A DNA stretch of 64,000 bases from Sphingopyxis microcysteis (GCF_012274265.1 NZ_JAANYY010000004.1:248001-312000), one strand, 5' to 3'; positions 7,551-16,015 are shown, numbered from the stretch's first letter. Notes: generated from the letters alone by a model not told the origin. Numbers and translations: made by a program.

Positions 7551-7584
7551 CGTAAGTCTCGCTGCCCTCCCCTGAAGGGGAGGG
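7551..7584. repeat. extragenic repeat family B, right half
   Basis: CGTAAGTCTCGCTGCC then CCCTCCCCTGAAGGGGAGGG completes the repeat begun at 3555. Compare the intact copy at 39011, where GCCAAGTCTCGCTGCC occupies this position. Confidence 0.85.
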
Positions 7585-7678
7585 CGTGTCTTTTCCGCTA
7601 CGTCCGCTCCCCACCCCAAACCAGACAACAAAACCAAAGATGCTGGACCACCCGGTCCCGCCGCGCCATGATGGGGCG

Positions 7679-8242
7679 ATGGACACAGACCCCATTTGGT
7701 TCACCGGCCAGCTGCTGCTTGCGCTGCCCGGCATCGGCGATCCCCGTTTCGAACATTCGGTGATTGCGATGATCAGCCATGACGACGAGGGCGCGATGGG
7801 GATCGGCATTTCCGATCCGATTTCGGGGATGACCGTCGGCGCGGTGCTCGATCAGCTGGACATCGCGCACGACGATCCGCTCGACCAGCCGGTGTTTCTG
7901 GGCGGCCCGGTCGAACCATCGCGCGGCTTTGTGCTGCACAGCCGGGATTGGGGCGGGCAGGAAGCGGTGCAGGTCAGCGATCGCTGGATGGTATCGAGTT
8001 CGCACGACATCTTGCGCGCGATCGGCGCGGGGCGCGGGCCTGCCCAATGGCTGGTCGCGCTGGGCTATGCCGGATGGTCGGCGGGGCAGTTGGAGGGCGA
8101 GATGGTGCGTCACGGTTGGCACGTCACCCCCGGCAGCGATGCGCTGTTGTTCGACACACCGCCCGCCGAGCGGTGGCAGGCGGCGTTTGCCGAAGCGGGC
8201 GTGGACGCTCGGTTGCTGACAACCGAAGGCGGCCGGGCATAG
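7679..8242 (+). CDS. YqgE/AlgH family protein
   Basis: A 187-aa protein of the YqgE/AlgH (DUF179) family, about the usual length. It carries the family features FTGQLLLALPGIGDPRFEHSVI, VFLGGPVE and LGYAGWSAGQLEGE. Its biochemical role is not settled; AlgH is linked to alginate regulation in pseudomonads. ATG 7679 was chosen because homologs start with a short leader before WFTGQLL; an in-frame ATG at 7640 is possible. It is the first host gene after the transposon. Confidence 0.88.
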   Translation: MDTDPIWFTGQLLLALPGIGDPRFEHSVIAMISHDDEGAMGIGISDPISGMTVGAVLDQLDIAHDDPLDQPVFLGGPVEPSRGFVLHSRDWGGQEAVQVSDRWMVSSSHDILRAIGAGRGPAQWLVALGYAGWSAGQLEGEMVRHGWHVTPGSDALLFDTPPAERWQAAFAEAGVDARLLTTEGGRA

Positions 8243-8293
8243 TCGTCATCGGCGCCGCGCCGAACGCGGCGCATGCACCCCAACCGCCGCGCT

Positions 8294-8569
8294 TCAATCG
8301 CGCCGCTGCATGATCCAGCTGAACGCCATCGCGTTGAAAATCGTGTAGAGCCCATAGAGCATCAGCGCGGTAAACCAGGCGCGGGTCGCAATCGCCATCG
8401 CGCCGACGAGCAGCAGGAATTCGAAGATATAGGTGATGTGCGGCCCCGCCTTGTCGGCGAGCGGCTTGACCATTTGCTGGATCAGCGGGTCGTCGCTTTC
8501 CATGAAGGCGCGGTGCATCGCGAAATTGGCGATACCGGCACAGAAAATAGCGATGAGGGCTATAACCAT
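8294..8569 (-). CDS. small integral membrane protein, unknown
   Basis: 91 aa with three likely TM segments: MVIALIAIFCAGIANFAMH, ITYIFEFLLLVGAMAIATRAW and FTALMLYGLYTIFNAMAFSW. A cytosolic or periplasmic loop lies between the first two. It is convergent with yqgE and divergent from the DUF481 gene. The function is unknown, but composition and codon use are those of a real gene. Confidence 0.6.
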   Translation of the reverse strand: MVIALIAIFCAGIANFAMHRAFMESDDPLIQQMVKPLADKAGPHITYIFEFLLLVGAMAIATRAWFTALMLYGLYTIFNAMAFSWIMQRRD

Positions 8570-8668
8570 AGGTTCGCAAATGGGGGAGGCGGGGTGGAAA
8601 TGCCAGCCTCTTTCGGGTTATAGCCGCGCCTCGCCCGCACTTTCGTTCCCCCAGGAAGGACGTCATCG

Positions 8669-9844
8669 GTGATCGCTCTCCCCCGTCCGGCCGTGCTTTG
8701 CCTGTCGTTCGCCCTCGCGGTGCCGCCCGCGTCCGCCGCGCAGGAACCGGCAAACCCGCCGCAGCCCAATCCCGCGCTCGCCGATCCGGTGCTGGCCAAC
8801 CCGATCCCGACCGCGCTGGTGCCGCTCGATCCGCCACTGCCCGATGCGGTCCGCGCGATGATCGACGCCGCCTTTGCCAGCGGCGAGACGCAGGCGGTCG
8901 AAGCGGTCGCGCGCTTTGCGCGGCAGACCCATCCCGCCAATGTCGGCGAAATCGACGCATTGCTCGCCTATTATCGCAGCGGCAATCCGCCGCCGCCCGA
9001 TCCGATCGGCCAAATATTGGCCGCCGCGATGGCGAGCGGTCGCGACGCCGATGTCGAGGCGGTCGGGCAGCTGGCGAAGAATACGCGGCCCGCCGATGCG
9101 GATGACATCGAGACGCGGCTGGCCGCCTATCGCGCCGAACGCCAGCGATTGAAGGACGAGGCGGCGGCGGCGGCGCGCGCCAAGCTGGCGGCGGCGCGTT
9201 TCTGGCAAAACTGGAAGGGCGAGGGGCAGATCGGTGCGTCGCAGAGCAGCGGCAACACCAAATCGGCGGGGCTGAGCGCCGGGATCGCGCTGGCGCGGCA
9301 GGGGATCGACTGGACCCACAAGCTGCGGGCGCAGGCCGATTATCAGCGCACCAACGGCCGCACCTCGGTCGAACGCTATGTTGCCGAGCTGGAACCGCAG
9401 CACCGGATCGACGACCGCAGCTTCGCCTTTGGTCTGGCGCGGTGGGAGCATGACCGGATCCTGGGTTATGACACGCGCTGGAACCTGTCGGGGGGATTGG
9501 GGTACAAGCTGCTCGACAAGCCGAAGCTGTCGCTCAGCCTGAAGGGCGGCCCGGCGTTCCGCCATACGCAGTTCGTCAAGGGCGGGAAGGACACCGAATT
9601 GACCGCGCTCGCGGGCGTTGATTTCGGCTGGCAGATTTCACCGACGCTGCGGCTGACCCAGGTGGCCTCGACGATAATCGGCGAAGCAAATAGTTCGACC
9701 AGCTCGCTGACCGCGCTCAACGCCAAGCTGACCGGCGCGCTGTCGGCGCGCGTCGCCTATTCGGCGCAGATCGACACCAGCCCGCCGCCGGGGATCGAAA
9801 GCGTCGACACCCAGACGCGCTTCACTTTGGTGTACGGCTTTTAA
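8669..9844 (+). CDS. DUF481 outer-membrane barrel protein with N-terminal repeats
   Basis: A 391-aa exported protein. GTG 8669 sits behind AGGAAGGA. The signal peptide LCLSFALAVPPASA is cut before AQEPA. Residues about 50-155 contain two tandem copies of a roughly 50-residue unit (PDAVRAMIDAAFASGETQAVEAVARFARQTHPANVGEIDALLAYY and PIGQILAAAMASGRDADVEAVGQLAKNTRPADADDIETRLAAY). A charged helix follows, then the DUF481 beta-barrel (GEGQIGASQSSGNTKSAGLSAGIAL to TQTRFTLVYGF, with an aromatic last residue as in outer-membrane proteins). The repeat domain is an extra part compared with YdiY-type proteins. Confidence 0.85.
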   Translation: MIALPRPAVLCLSFALAVPPASAAQEPANPPQPNPALADPVLANPIPTALVPLDPPLPDAVRAMIDAAFASGETQAVEAVARFARQTHPANVGEIDALLAYYRSGNPPPPDPIGQILAAAMASGRDADVEAVGQLAKNTRPADADDIETRLAAYRAERQRLKDEAAAAARAKLAAARFWQNWKGEGQIGASQSSGNTKSAGLSAGIALARQGIDWTHKLRAQADYQRTNGRTSVERYVAELEPQHRIDDRSFAFGLARWEHDRILGYDTRWNLSGGLGYKLLDKPKLSLSLKGGPAFRHTQFVKGGKDTELTALAGVDFGWQISPTLRLTQVASTIIGEANSSTSSLTALNAKLTGALSARVAYSAQIDTSPPPGIESVDTQTRFTLVYGF

Positions 9845-10299
9845 TCGAAGGCTTCGGCGCCGCCGATTTCGCGTCCTTCCGCGAGCAGTCCGGTACCGGG
9901 GACATGGTTGAATTCGATGCGGATGCCGTCGGGATCCTCGAACAGTATCGAATAATAGCCGGGCGCCCACGGCTCTTCCTGCGGAGCGTGAACGATCTGG
10001 ATGTCGGTCCGGTCTTTCAGAAACGCATGGAGGCGATCGACCGCAGCACGGTCGCGCATCCGGAAACAGGCGTGATGCAGCCCCGGCGCACCCTGGTCGA
10101 AGCGCTTGCCGACATTGTCGGGGCTCGGCGTGCGGATGCCGATCGCGGTGCGGCCGCCGACGCCATAGAGCATCGCATCGCTGTCGAGCACGCGCTTGAG
10201 CCCCAGATAGCCGATCATGTCGCGCCAGAATGCGGTCGAGCGCGCGAAGTCGCCCGCGGTCAGGATGACATGCGCGACCCCGTTGAGGTCGCCGCTCAT
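9841..10299 (-). CDS. VOC family (glyoxalase/dioxygenase-like) protein
   Basis: A 152-aa vicinal-oxygen-chelate fold protein with one pair of beta-alpha-beta-beta-beta modules: VAHVILTAGDFARSTAFWRDMIGYLG at the N terminus, LHHACFRMRDRAAVDRLHAFL in the middle and YSILFEDPDGIRIEFNHVPG at the end. Possible metal ligands are the histidine of VAHVIL and the glutamate of RIEFNH. The substrate is unknown. Its ATG overlaps the stop of the upstream peptidase gene by ATGA, so the two form an operon. Confidence 0.85.
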   Translation of the reverse strand: MSGDLNGVAHVILTAGDFARSTAFWRDMIGYLGLKRVLDSDAMLYGVGGRTAIGIRTPSPDNVGKRFDQGAPGLHHACFRMRDRAAVDRLHAFLKDRTDIQIVHAPQEEPWAPGYYSILFEDPDGIRIEFNHVPGTGLLAEGREIGGAEAFD

Positions 10300-11831
10300 T
10301 TGATCGCGGCGAGCGTGTAGAGAAATTCGGCAAAGCCCATCGTCGCGTCAACGAGCCCGGCTACCTTCGGATTGGTCGAATCGATCAGATAATATTCGTC
10401 GGGGGCGTGCGCACCCGACCCGTGGCCGGTGCCGAAATGGCCCGCCGGGATCGACACCGGCGGCGCGGTGAACGTCGCGCCGGGCCAGCTGCCCGCGAGC
10501 CGCGCGTTGAGGTTGGTCGCGACGCCCATCTGTTTGTAGGTTGCGAGCGCGGTGCGGATCAGGCGGCTGTCCTCGGCGACCTCGGTCGGATCATAACCGC
10601 CCGACACATTGACCTCGACATCCTTGAAACCATGTTTGTCGAGATGCGCGCGCAGTTTCTGTGTCGCTTCGGCGCGCGTCTGGTTGGGGACGAGGCGCAG
10701 GTCGAGCTTGGCAACCGCGCGACCGGGCAGGATCGTCTTGCCGCCGGGGCCGGTATAGCCCGCGACGAGCCCCTCGATATTGACCGTCGGTTCCTGCGCG
10801 AGGCGGATCAGCGCGTCGTCATAGGCGAGATTGTCGATCCAGTGGGTGACGCCGAGCGCCGCCTTTTGCTGCGCCTCGTCGCCTGCCTTCGCGGCTTCGC
10901 GGATCAGGCTCTTTTCGCGGTCGGTGAGCGGGCGGACATTTTCGAACCAGCCTTCGATCGCGGGTTTGTTGCCATCGGGGGTGACGAGCGTCTGGAGCGC
11001 CTGCACCAGCCGCCAGGCGGGCGAGTCGACCATCGCCTTGAGGCTGGAATGAACGTCGCCCTTCGGCCCGCGGCCCCATTTTTCGCCGCTGGCGACGAGC
11101 TCAAGCTCGATGATCCCCTTTGAGCCGAGGTTGACCGTGACGTTGCCGTTCTGCCCCTGCGAAGCGAAAGGGATGAAGATGCCGTCGCATTTGCGGAGCG
11201 CAGCGAGGATGTTGGGTTTGGTCGCGATCTGGCGGAAATGCGGCGATCCGATTTCCTCTTCGCCCTCGCACACGAGGACGATGTTCACCGGCAGCTTGGC
11301 CTTGGCAGCGCGGATCGCGTGGAGCGCGGCAAGGAAGGCCGCCTCGGGTCCCTTCTGGTTCACCGCGCCGCGGCCCATGATCGCTTTCCCGAAACCGGGG
11401 CGCTCGACCATGCGCCCTTCGAGCGGCGGGGAGGACCATTCGGCGGGGTCATATTGTTTGACGTCATACATGAAATAAATGCCGAGCGTGCGCGGGGCGC
11501 CGACGTCGATCGTGCCGAACACACCGGGATGGCCGTCGGTGGGCACAATCTCGACATTGCTGAACCCCGCGTCGCGTGCGAGCTCGGCCATATAGGCGGC
11601 GCCTTCGGCCATGTTGCGGTTTTCGGCGGCGATCGAGGGGAGCGCGATCCAGTCGCGGATGCGCTTGATCGAGGCGTCCTTGCCGGCCTCGGCGGCCTTG
11701 CGGATCGCGGCGCTCTGGCTGCTCGCGGCGAGCGCGGGGAAGGGCGCCATGACCGCAGCGCCCGCGCCGAGCATGGCAGCGCCGCGAATCAGGTCGCGGC
11801 GGTTCGGTCGGTCGGCGTTGCGGAAATCCAT
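10296..11831 (-). CDS. Tat-exported M20/M25/M40-type peptidase, metal site altered
   Basis: 511 aa. A Tat-type leader (NRRDLIRGAAMLGAGAAVMAPFPALA) indicates export of the folded protein. The M20 fold is evident: EGEEEIGS at 189-196 with the catalytic acid pair, a dimerisation lid, and GAHAPDEYY with H475. However, the usual first zinc ligand motif G-H-x-D-V is M121-Y-D-V, and the bridging-aspartate motif S-D-D-K-G is V-N158-Q159-K-G. At least two of the five classical metal ligands are therefore replaced. It may bind one metal, or be a non-peptidase relative. It is the first gene of an operon with the VOC gene. Confidence 0.82.
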   Translation of the reverse strand: MDFRNADRPNRRDLIRGAAMLGAGAAVMAPFPALAASSQSAAIRKAAEAGKDASIKRIRDWIALPSIAAENRNMAEGAAYMAELARDAGFSNVEIVPTDGHPGVFGTIDVGAPRTLGIYFMYDVKQYDPAEWSSPPLEGRMVERPGFGKAIMGRGAVNQKGPEAAFLAALHAIRAAKAKLPVNIVLVCEGEEEIGSPHFRQIATKPNILAALRKCDGIFIPFASQGQNGNVTVNLGSKGIIELELVASGEKWGRGPKGDVHSSLKAMVDSPAWRLVQALQTLVTPDGNKPAIEGWFENVRPLTDREKSLIREAAKAGDEAQQKAALGVTHWIDNLAYDDALIRLAQEPTVNIEGLVAGYTGPGGKTILPGRAVAKLDLRLVPNQTRAEATQKLRAHLDKHGFKDVEVNVSGGYDPTEVAEDSRLIRTALATYKQMGVATNLNARLAGSWPGATFTAPPVSIPAGHFGTGHGSGAHAPDEYYLIDSTNPKVAGLVDATMGFAEFLYTLAAIK

Positions 11832-11896
11832 GGCTTGTCCCCCTGCGGTGATAACGGTGGGGAGTGTTCTTTAAATCGAACGACATGGCAAGGAGG

Positions 11897-11987
11897 CACC
11901 GGCGAGATCCCGGCCTTCGCCGGGATGACGGGTCAAACTTACGCCATTTCCCATCGTCACCTCGGCGAAGGCCGGGGTCTCGCCGGT
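11897..11987. repeat. extragenic palindrome, family A, copy 2
   Basis: Arms GGCGAGATCCCGGCCTTCGC and GCGAAGGCCGGGGTCTCGCC, in inverted order relative to copy 1, lie between the peptidase start and the GIY-YIG stop. Confidence 0.88.
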
Positions 11988-12001
11988 AAAGTCGTGAGCC
12001 G

Positions 12002-12292
12002 TCAGTTCAGAATCGTCTCGAACAGGTCGTTCCACTCCGGATTGCTCTCGGTGATCAACCGCCGCTTCCAGTCGCGATGCCATTGTTTGAGCGCCTTCTC
12101 GCGCGCGATGGCATCCGCCATTGTGGCGTGAAACTCGACATAAACGAGCTTCCAGATGTTGTAGCGTCGGCAATGCGCCGACCCTTCTCCGGCGCGATGC
12201 TGCATCATGCGCGCGGCGATGTCGCTCGTCACGCCGATGTAGAACAGCAGGTTGCCGCGATTGGTCAGGATATAGACGCAGGGTTGGCGCAT
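12002..12292 (-). CDS. GIY-YIG nuclease superfamily protein (YhbQ/UPF0213-like)
   Basis: A 96-aa single-domain GIY-YIG protein. YILTNRGNLLFYIGVTSDIAARMMQHR contains the two motif strands, with a degenerate first element (YIL instead of GIY) and the arginine of the family. REKALKQWHRDWKRRLITESNPEWNDLF ends it, as in stand-alone UPF0213-type proteins. These are proposed DNA nucleases of unclear role. The gene is sandwiched between two family A palindromes, each within 20 bases of the gene, an arrangement that could reflect a functional link. Confidence 0.88.
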   Translation of the reverse strand: MRQPCVYILTNRGNLLFYIGVTSDIAARMMQHRAGEGSAHCRRYNIWKLVYVEFHATMADAIAREKALKQWHRDWKRRLITESNPEWNDLFETILN

Positions 12293-12312
12293 TGCGCGAC
12301 CCTACCCCACAT

Positions 12313-12396
12313 CGTCATCCCGGCGCAGCCCGGGATCTCGCCGTTTCGGAGATTTCGGATCGAGAGGGCGAGACCCCGGCCTGCGCCGGGGTGACG
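12313..12396. repeat. extragenic palindrome, family A, copy 3
   Basis: CGTCATCCCGGCGCAGCCC and, as the other arm, CCTGCGCCGGGGTGACG surround a variable centre. It lies just upstream of the GIY-YIG start. Confidence 0.88.
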
Positions 12397-12467
12397 GAGA
12401 GGGGAAGGTGAGGCCGCGACCTTGAATGCGGTGTAACAGTCTGGCTATCCGGCTTTTATCGCACATA

Positions 12468-12498
12468 GAGATGATCCCTTGGTTTGCGGGATCATCTC
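12468..12498. other. perfect 11-bp inverted repeat
   Basis: GAGATGATCCC (12468-12478) and GGGATCATCTC (12488-12498) with a 9-base loop. Together with the smaller inverted repeat TTGTAAG/CTTACAA (12536-12542, 12550-12556), it lies downstream of the fumarase stop. It may serve as the 3' end structure of that transcript. No strong T-run is present. Confidence 0.5.
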
Positions 12499-12564
12499 AA
12501 TAGCGACACATTTTTCGGCGCTCAAAATTACAACCTTGTAAGATCCGGCCTTACAAAGGCAGCC

Positions 12565-14088
12565 TCACACCCCCGCCAGCAACCCCTCATCCCTGATCCG
12601 CTGCTGCCACAGCTTCGGCGCGTTGACGTGGACGTTCTGGCCTTCGCTATCGACCGCGACGGTGACGGGGAAGTCGCTGACCTCGAATTCGTAGATCGCC
12701 TCCATGCCGAGGTCGGCGAAGCCCACCACCTTGCTGCCCTTGATCGCGCGCGCGACGAGATAGGCCGCGCCGCCGACCGCCATCAGATAGGCGCTCTTGT
12801 GCTTGGCGATCGATTGGGTTGCGGCGGGGCCGCGTTCGGCCTTGCCGACGCAGGCGAGCAGGCCCTGCTCGAGCATCATGTCCATGAACTTGTCCATGCG
12901 CGTCGCGGTCGTCGGACCCGCGGGGCCGACGATTTCCTCGCCCACCGGATCGACCGGGCCGACGTAATAGATGACGCGGCCCTTGAATTCGACGGGGAGC
13001 GGCTCGCCCTTCGCGAGCATGTCGGCGATGCGCTTGTGCGCGGCGTCGCGACCGGTGAGCATCTTGCCATTGAGCAGCAGGCGGTCGCCCTGTTTCCAGC
13101 TCGCGACGACTTCGGGGGTCAGATTGTCGAGATCGACGCGGATCGCCGCCTTGTCGGGTGCCCAGTCGATTTGCGGATAATCGGCGAGCACCGGCGGTTC
13201 GAGGAAAGCGGGGCCGCTGCCGTCGAGCGTCACATGCGCATGACGCGTCGCGGCGCAATTGGGGATCATTGCGACGGGCTTTGACGCTGCATGGGTCGGC
13301 CAGTCGGCGATCTTGACGTCGAGTACGGTGGCGAGACCACCGAGGCCTTGCGCACCGATGCCCAGCGCGTTGACCTTTTCATAGAGCTCGATGCGCAATT
13401 CCTCGGTCGGATTGCTCGGACCGCGCGCGAGCAGTTCGGTCATGTCGATCGGGTCCATCAGCGATTGCTTGGCGAGCAGCATCGCCTTTTCGGCGGTGCC
13501 GCCGATGCCGATGCCGAGCATGCCGGGCGGGCACCAGCCGGCGCCCATCTGCGGGACCATTTCGAGCACCCAGTCGACGATCGAGTCCGACGGGTTCATC
13601 ATCTTGAACTTCGACTTGTTCTCGCTGCCGCCGCCCTTTGCGGCGACGTCGATCACGACCTTGGCGCCGGGCACCATTTCGACGTTGAGCACCGAGGGCG
13701 TATTGTCCTTGGTGTTCACACGGCTGAACGCCGGGTCGGCGAGGATCGAGGCGCGGAGCTTGTTCTCGGGATGGAGATACGCCTTGCGGACGCCTTCATC
13801 GACAACCTGTTGCAGGCTGCGCGGGCTGTCGAGGCGGCAGTCCATGCCCCATTTGATGAACACGGTGACGATGCCGGTGTCCTGGCAGATCGGGCGATGC
13901 CCCTCGGCGCACATGCGGCTGTTCGACAGGATCTGCGCCATCGCGTCCTTCGCGGCGGGCGACACCTCGCGCTCGTACGCGGCTCCCAGTGCGCGGATAT
14001 AGTCCATCGGATGGAAATAGCTGATATACTGGAGCGCGTCGGCGATGGTCTCGATCAGGTCGTCTTCGCGGATGATGACGCTATTCAT
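12565..14088 (-). CDS. fumarate hydratase, class I (4Fe-4S)
   Basis: 507 aa, the single-chain class I fumarase of the TCA cycle (fumarate to L-malate), usual length for FumA/FumB-type enzymes. The N-terminal alpha part includes RMCAEGHRPICQDTGIVTVFIKWG and NVEMVPGAKVVIDVAAKGGGSENKSKF. The beta part begins near LNLTPEVVASWKQGDRLLLNGKMLTGRDAAHKR and contains YYVGPVDPVGEEIVGPAGPTTATRMDKF. Candidate cluster cysteines lie in RPICQD, GAGWCPPG and PNCAATRHAHV. ATG 14088 starts the product. It is a stand-alone gene with hairpins downstream. Confidence 0.94.
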   Translation of the reverse strand: MNSVIIREDDLIETIADALQYISYFHPMDYIRALGAAYEREVSPAAKDAMAQILSNSRMCAEGHRPICQDTGIVTVFIKWGMDCRLDSPRSLQQVVDEGVRKAYLHPENKLRASILADPAFSRVNTKDNTPSVLNVEMVPGAKVVIDVAAKGGGSENKSKFKMMNPSDSIVDWVLEMVPQMGAGWCPPGMLGIGIGGTAEKAMLLAKQSLMDPIDMTELLARGPSNPTEELRIELYEKVNALGIGAQGLGGLATVLDVKIADWPTHAASKPVAMIPNCAATRHAHVTLDGSGPAFLEPPVLADYPQIDWAPDKAAIRVDLDNLTPEVVASWKQGDRLLLNGKMLTGRDAAHKRIADMLAKGEPLPVEFKGRVIYYVGPVDPVGEEIVGPAGPTTATRMDKFMDMMLEQGLLACVGKAERGPAATQSIAKHKSAYLMAVGGAAYLVARAIKGSKVVGFADLGMEAIYEFEVSDFPVTVAVDSEGQNVHVNAPKLWQQRIRDEGLLAGV

Positions 14089-14160
14089 GGGTGCAGCCTT
14101 TCGCCCTGTTCGCGGGATTCGGGGGTTTCCCTAGACCCGCAGGCCCGGAGTGGAAAGGGG

Positions 14161-14931
14161 TCAGGCGTGGTCCAAATCGACGAGCGGGCGTTTGCCGACC
14201 AGCGCGCGCCAGCTTCCCACCGCAGCGAGCGCGAGCAGCAGGATCCAGCCGCCCGCTACCGAGGGGATCAACGCCCATGCAAAGGCGGCGGGGGCGATGA
14301 TCGCCATCACCGTCGGGATCGCGGCGAGGATCGCGACGGTACCGAGCAGCGCCCACCAGCGGCCGAGCTGGGTCGCCGCGGCACCGATCGCGACATTGGT
14401 CGCTGCCAGCAGCAGGAATTTCGCCGCCACCGGATAGGGGAGGCTGGCCATGGCGGGCGAATAATCGCCCGCGGTAAAGGCGGCCTGGATGTCGAACAGC
14501 AGCCAGTTTTCATACGCATCGCACAGCGCTGCGGCGACGGGGAGCGCCGCCGCAGCAAGCAGCGGGCGGACGCGCAGTTCGCGCCACAGCGCAAGGCAGC
14601 CGCTGGTGAGGAAGCCGGCGTAGAGCAGCATGTAGAGATAATCCTGCTCGTTCCCCGCGCGCATCGCGGCGAGGGGGGTTACCTGCTGCGGGTCGGTGAA
14701 AAAGCCGAAGATCGCCTCGAGATCGGCCTGGCTCCCGGCAAATTCGAACGCCAGCACCGGCGCGCCATAGCCGGGGGCGATGTCGTGGCCGCTTTGCGGA
14801 AAGACCTGCGTCAGGTGGAGGCCGAACAGCAGCACCGCGATGCCGAACGCCAGCGTCCACAGCCACGCGCGCGTCGGTGCGGGCGGGCGCTCGCGCTGTG
14901 CCTCGATCCAGTGCTGAAGCCCCCCGACCAT
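14161..14931 (-). CDS. multi-pass membrane protein, unknown
   Basis: 256 aa with about five or six hydrophobic segments (LWTLAFGIAVLLFGLHL, YLYMLLYAGFLTSGCLALW, LLAAAALPVAAALCDAYENWLLF, AKFLLLAATNVAIGAAATQL, LLGTVAILAAIPTVMAIIAPAAFAWALI). I do not recognise a named family. It lies 34 bases after the zur stop on the same strand and could be in the zur/merC transcription unit, which would make a metal-related role possible but unproven. Confidence 0.6.
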   Translation of the reverse strand: MVGGLQHWIEAQRERPPAPTRAWLWTLAFGIAVLLFGLHLTQVFPQSGHDIAPGYGAPVLAFEFAGSQADLEAIFGFFTDPQQVTPLAAMRAGNEQDYLYMLLYAGFLTSGCLALWRELRVRPLLAAAALPVAAALCDAYENWLLFDIQAAFTAGDYSPAMASLPYPVAAKFLLLAATNVAIGAAATQLGRWWALLGTVAILAAIPTVMAIIAPAAFAWALIPSVAGGWILLLALAAVGSWRALVGKRPLVDLDHA

Positions 14932-14965
14932 CGCTCAGATGTCCGGCGGAGCGCGGCGGCTCACC

Positions 14966-15430
14966 TTATTGGCACTCGGCGCATTTGCCGCGCACTTCGA
15001 TCACCGGGCGCTCGGCGGCGAAGCCGGTGGCGTTGGCGGCGGCGCGAACCCCGGTCGAAAGCTTGTCGTCATCGACATGCACCGCGGTGCCGCATTCGTC
15101 GCAGATCAGGAAGATGCAGTCGTGCAGGCAGCCGGGATGGCTGTTCGCGACAAAGGCGTTGGCGCTCTCGACGCGGCGGACGAGGTTGTTCACGACGAAC
15201 AGGTCGAGGATGCGATAGACGCTGTTCGGCGCGACGCGCTTGCCGCGTTTCTGCGAGACGATATCGGCGATTTCATAGGCGCTGGCGGGCTTGCCGATCG
15301 CGGCGACGGCTTCGAAAATCTGCGCGCGCATGTCGGTCCATGCTTCGCCCGCGCCCTCGAGCGCGGTCTGCGCCGCTTTGGCGAGCGAGGCGCCGCTAGC
15401 CTCGACGTGCGGATGATCATGCTTGCCCAT
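14966..15430 (-). CDS. zur: Fur-family transcriptional repressor (Zur-type)
   Basis: A 154-aa Fur-family regulator. The winged-helix part (YEIADIVSQKRGKRVAPNSVYRILDLFVVNNLVRRV) is followed by the metal and dimer domain with H-rich HPGCLHDCIFLICDECGTAVHVDD and a terminal CAEC, giving the C-x2-C...C-x2-C structural zinc site. Sequence and neighbours fit Zur (zinc uptake regulator) rather than iron Fur. ATG 15430 is preceded by AAGGAA; an upstream in-frame extension to 15523 has no homology. The gene follows the MerC-domain gene on the same strand. Confidence 0.85.
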   Translation of the reverse strand: MGKHDHPHVEASGASLAKAAQTALEGAGEAWTDMRAQIFEAVAAIGKPASAYEIADIVSQKRGKRVAPNSVYRILDLFVVNNLVRRVESANAFVANSHPGCLHDCIFLICDECGTAVHVDDDKLSTGVRAAANATGFAAERPVIEVRGKCAECQ

Positions 15431-15553
15431 GGGCGCTTCCTTGTGCTGCGCGCTGGTTCGCGCCAACTCGTCGAAAGAATGTAGGCTGTTTGAGGGGTGT
15501 CCGCAAGTTGCGGACCGGTCCATTCCGGCGCCAGGGTCGCGGGCGTTGCGCTA

Positions 15554-15988
15554 TTAGTGTCGCGCGCGGCGGTTGAGGTCGTGGCCCAGCGCGACGACGG
15601 CGACGCCGATCATCGTCGCGAGCACTTCGCTGCCGTCGTGCGGCCGCGACAGCGCGCCCGCCATCATGCCGAGCCCGAAGCTGCCGACCGCGAACGGCAT
15701 CATATAGCCGTGGCTGAGCACGCCCGAGACGAGGGTGATCAGCGCAAAGCCGATCGCGATGATCAGCCCGATTTCGTGGAACAGATGATTGTCGAGAAAT
15801 ACCCCGCCGACCGACGCGACCGAGGCGAAGAAAATCGTCGTCGCGAGGCAATGGACGAGGCACAGCCCCGACAGGCCCATCGCGAGCTGGTCGCCCGAAA
15901 GCGAGGTCAACGGTCGTGCGCCGCGCGCAGCCCGAACCATCGCGCCGAGGCGCGACTGGACAGGGGCAGGGCTGGCGACTTGGGTCAC
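15554..15988 (-). CDS. MerC-domain membrane protein
   Basis: 144 aa from GTG 15988 (GGAG just upstream). The four TM segments of the MerC family are present, with the metal-binding motif LCLVHCLATTIFF at the start of TM1. A histidine-bearing loop (DNHLFHEIG) and the C-terminal GHDLNRRARH follow. MerC moves mercury in mer operons. In this setting, beside zur and with no mer genes, transport of zinc or another soft metal is more likely (inference). A TTG at 16039 would add 17 residues lacking homology. Confidence 0.82.
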   Translation of the reverse strand: MTQVASPAPVQSRLGAMVRAARGARPLTSLSGDQLAMGLSGLCLVHCLATTIFFASVASVGGVFLDNHLFHEIGLIIAIGFALITLVSGVLSHGYMMPFAVGSFGLGMMAGALSRPHDGSEVLATMIGVAVVALGHDLNRRARH

Positions 15989-16015
15989 CCGATTCTCCGT
16001 TGGGGCAATTGCGAT

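Noticed and set aside
13291-15399. Very long plus-strand open frame (about 700 codons) opposite fumarase, membrane protein and zur
   Set aside because: It runs antisense to three well-supported genes, is Arg/Gly/Ala/Asp-rich in the way of reverse-strand reading of high-GC genes, and matches no family.
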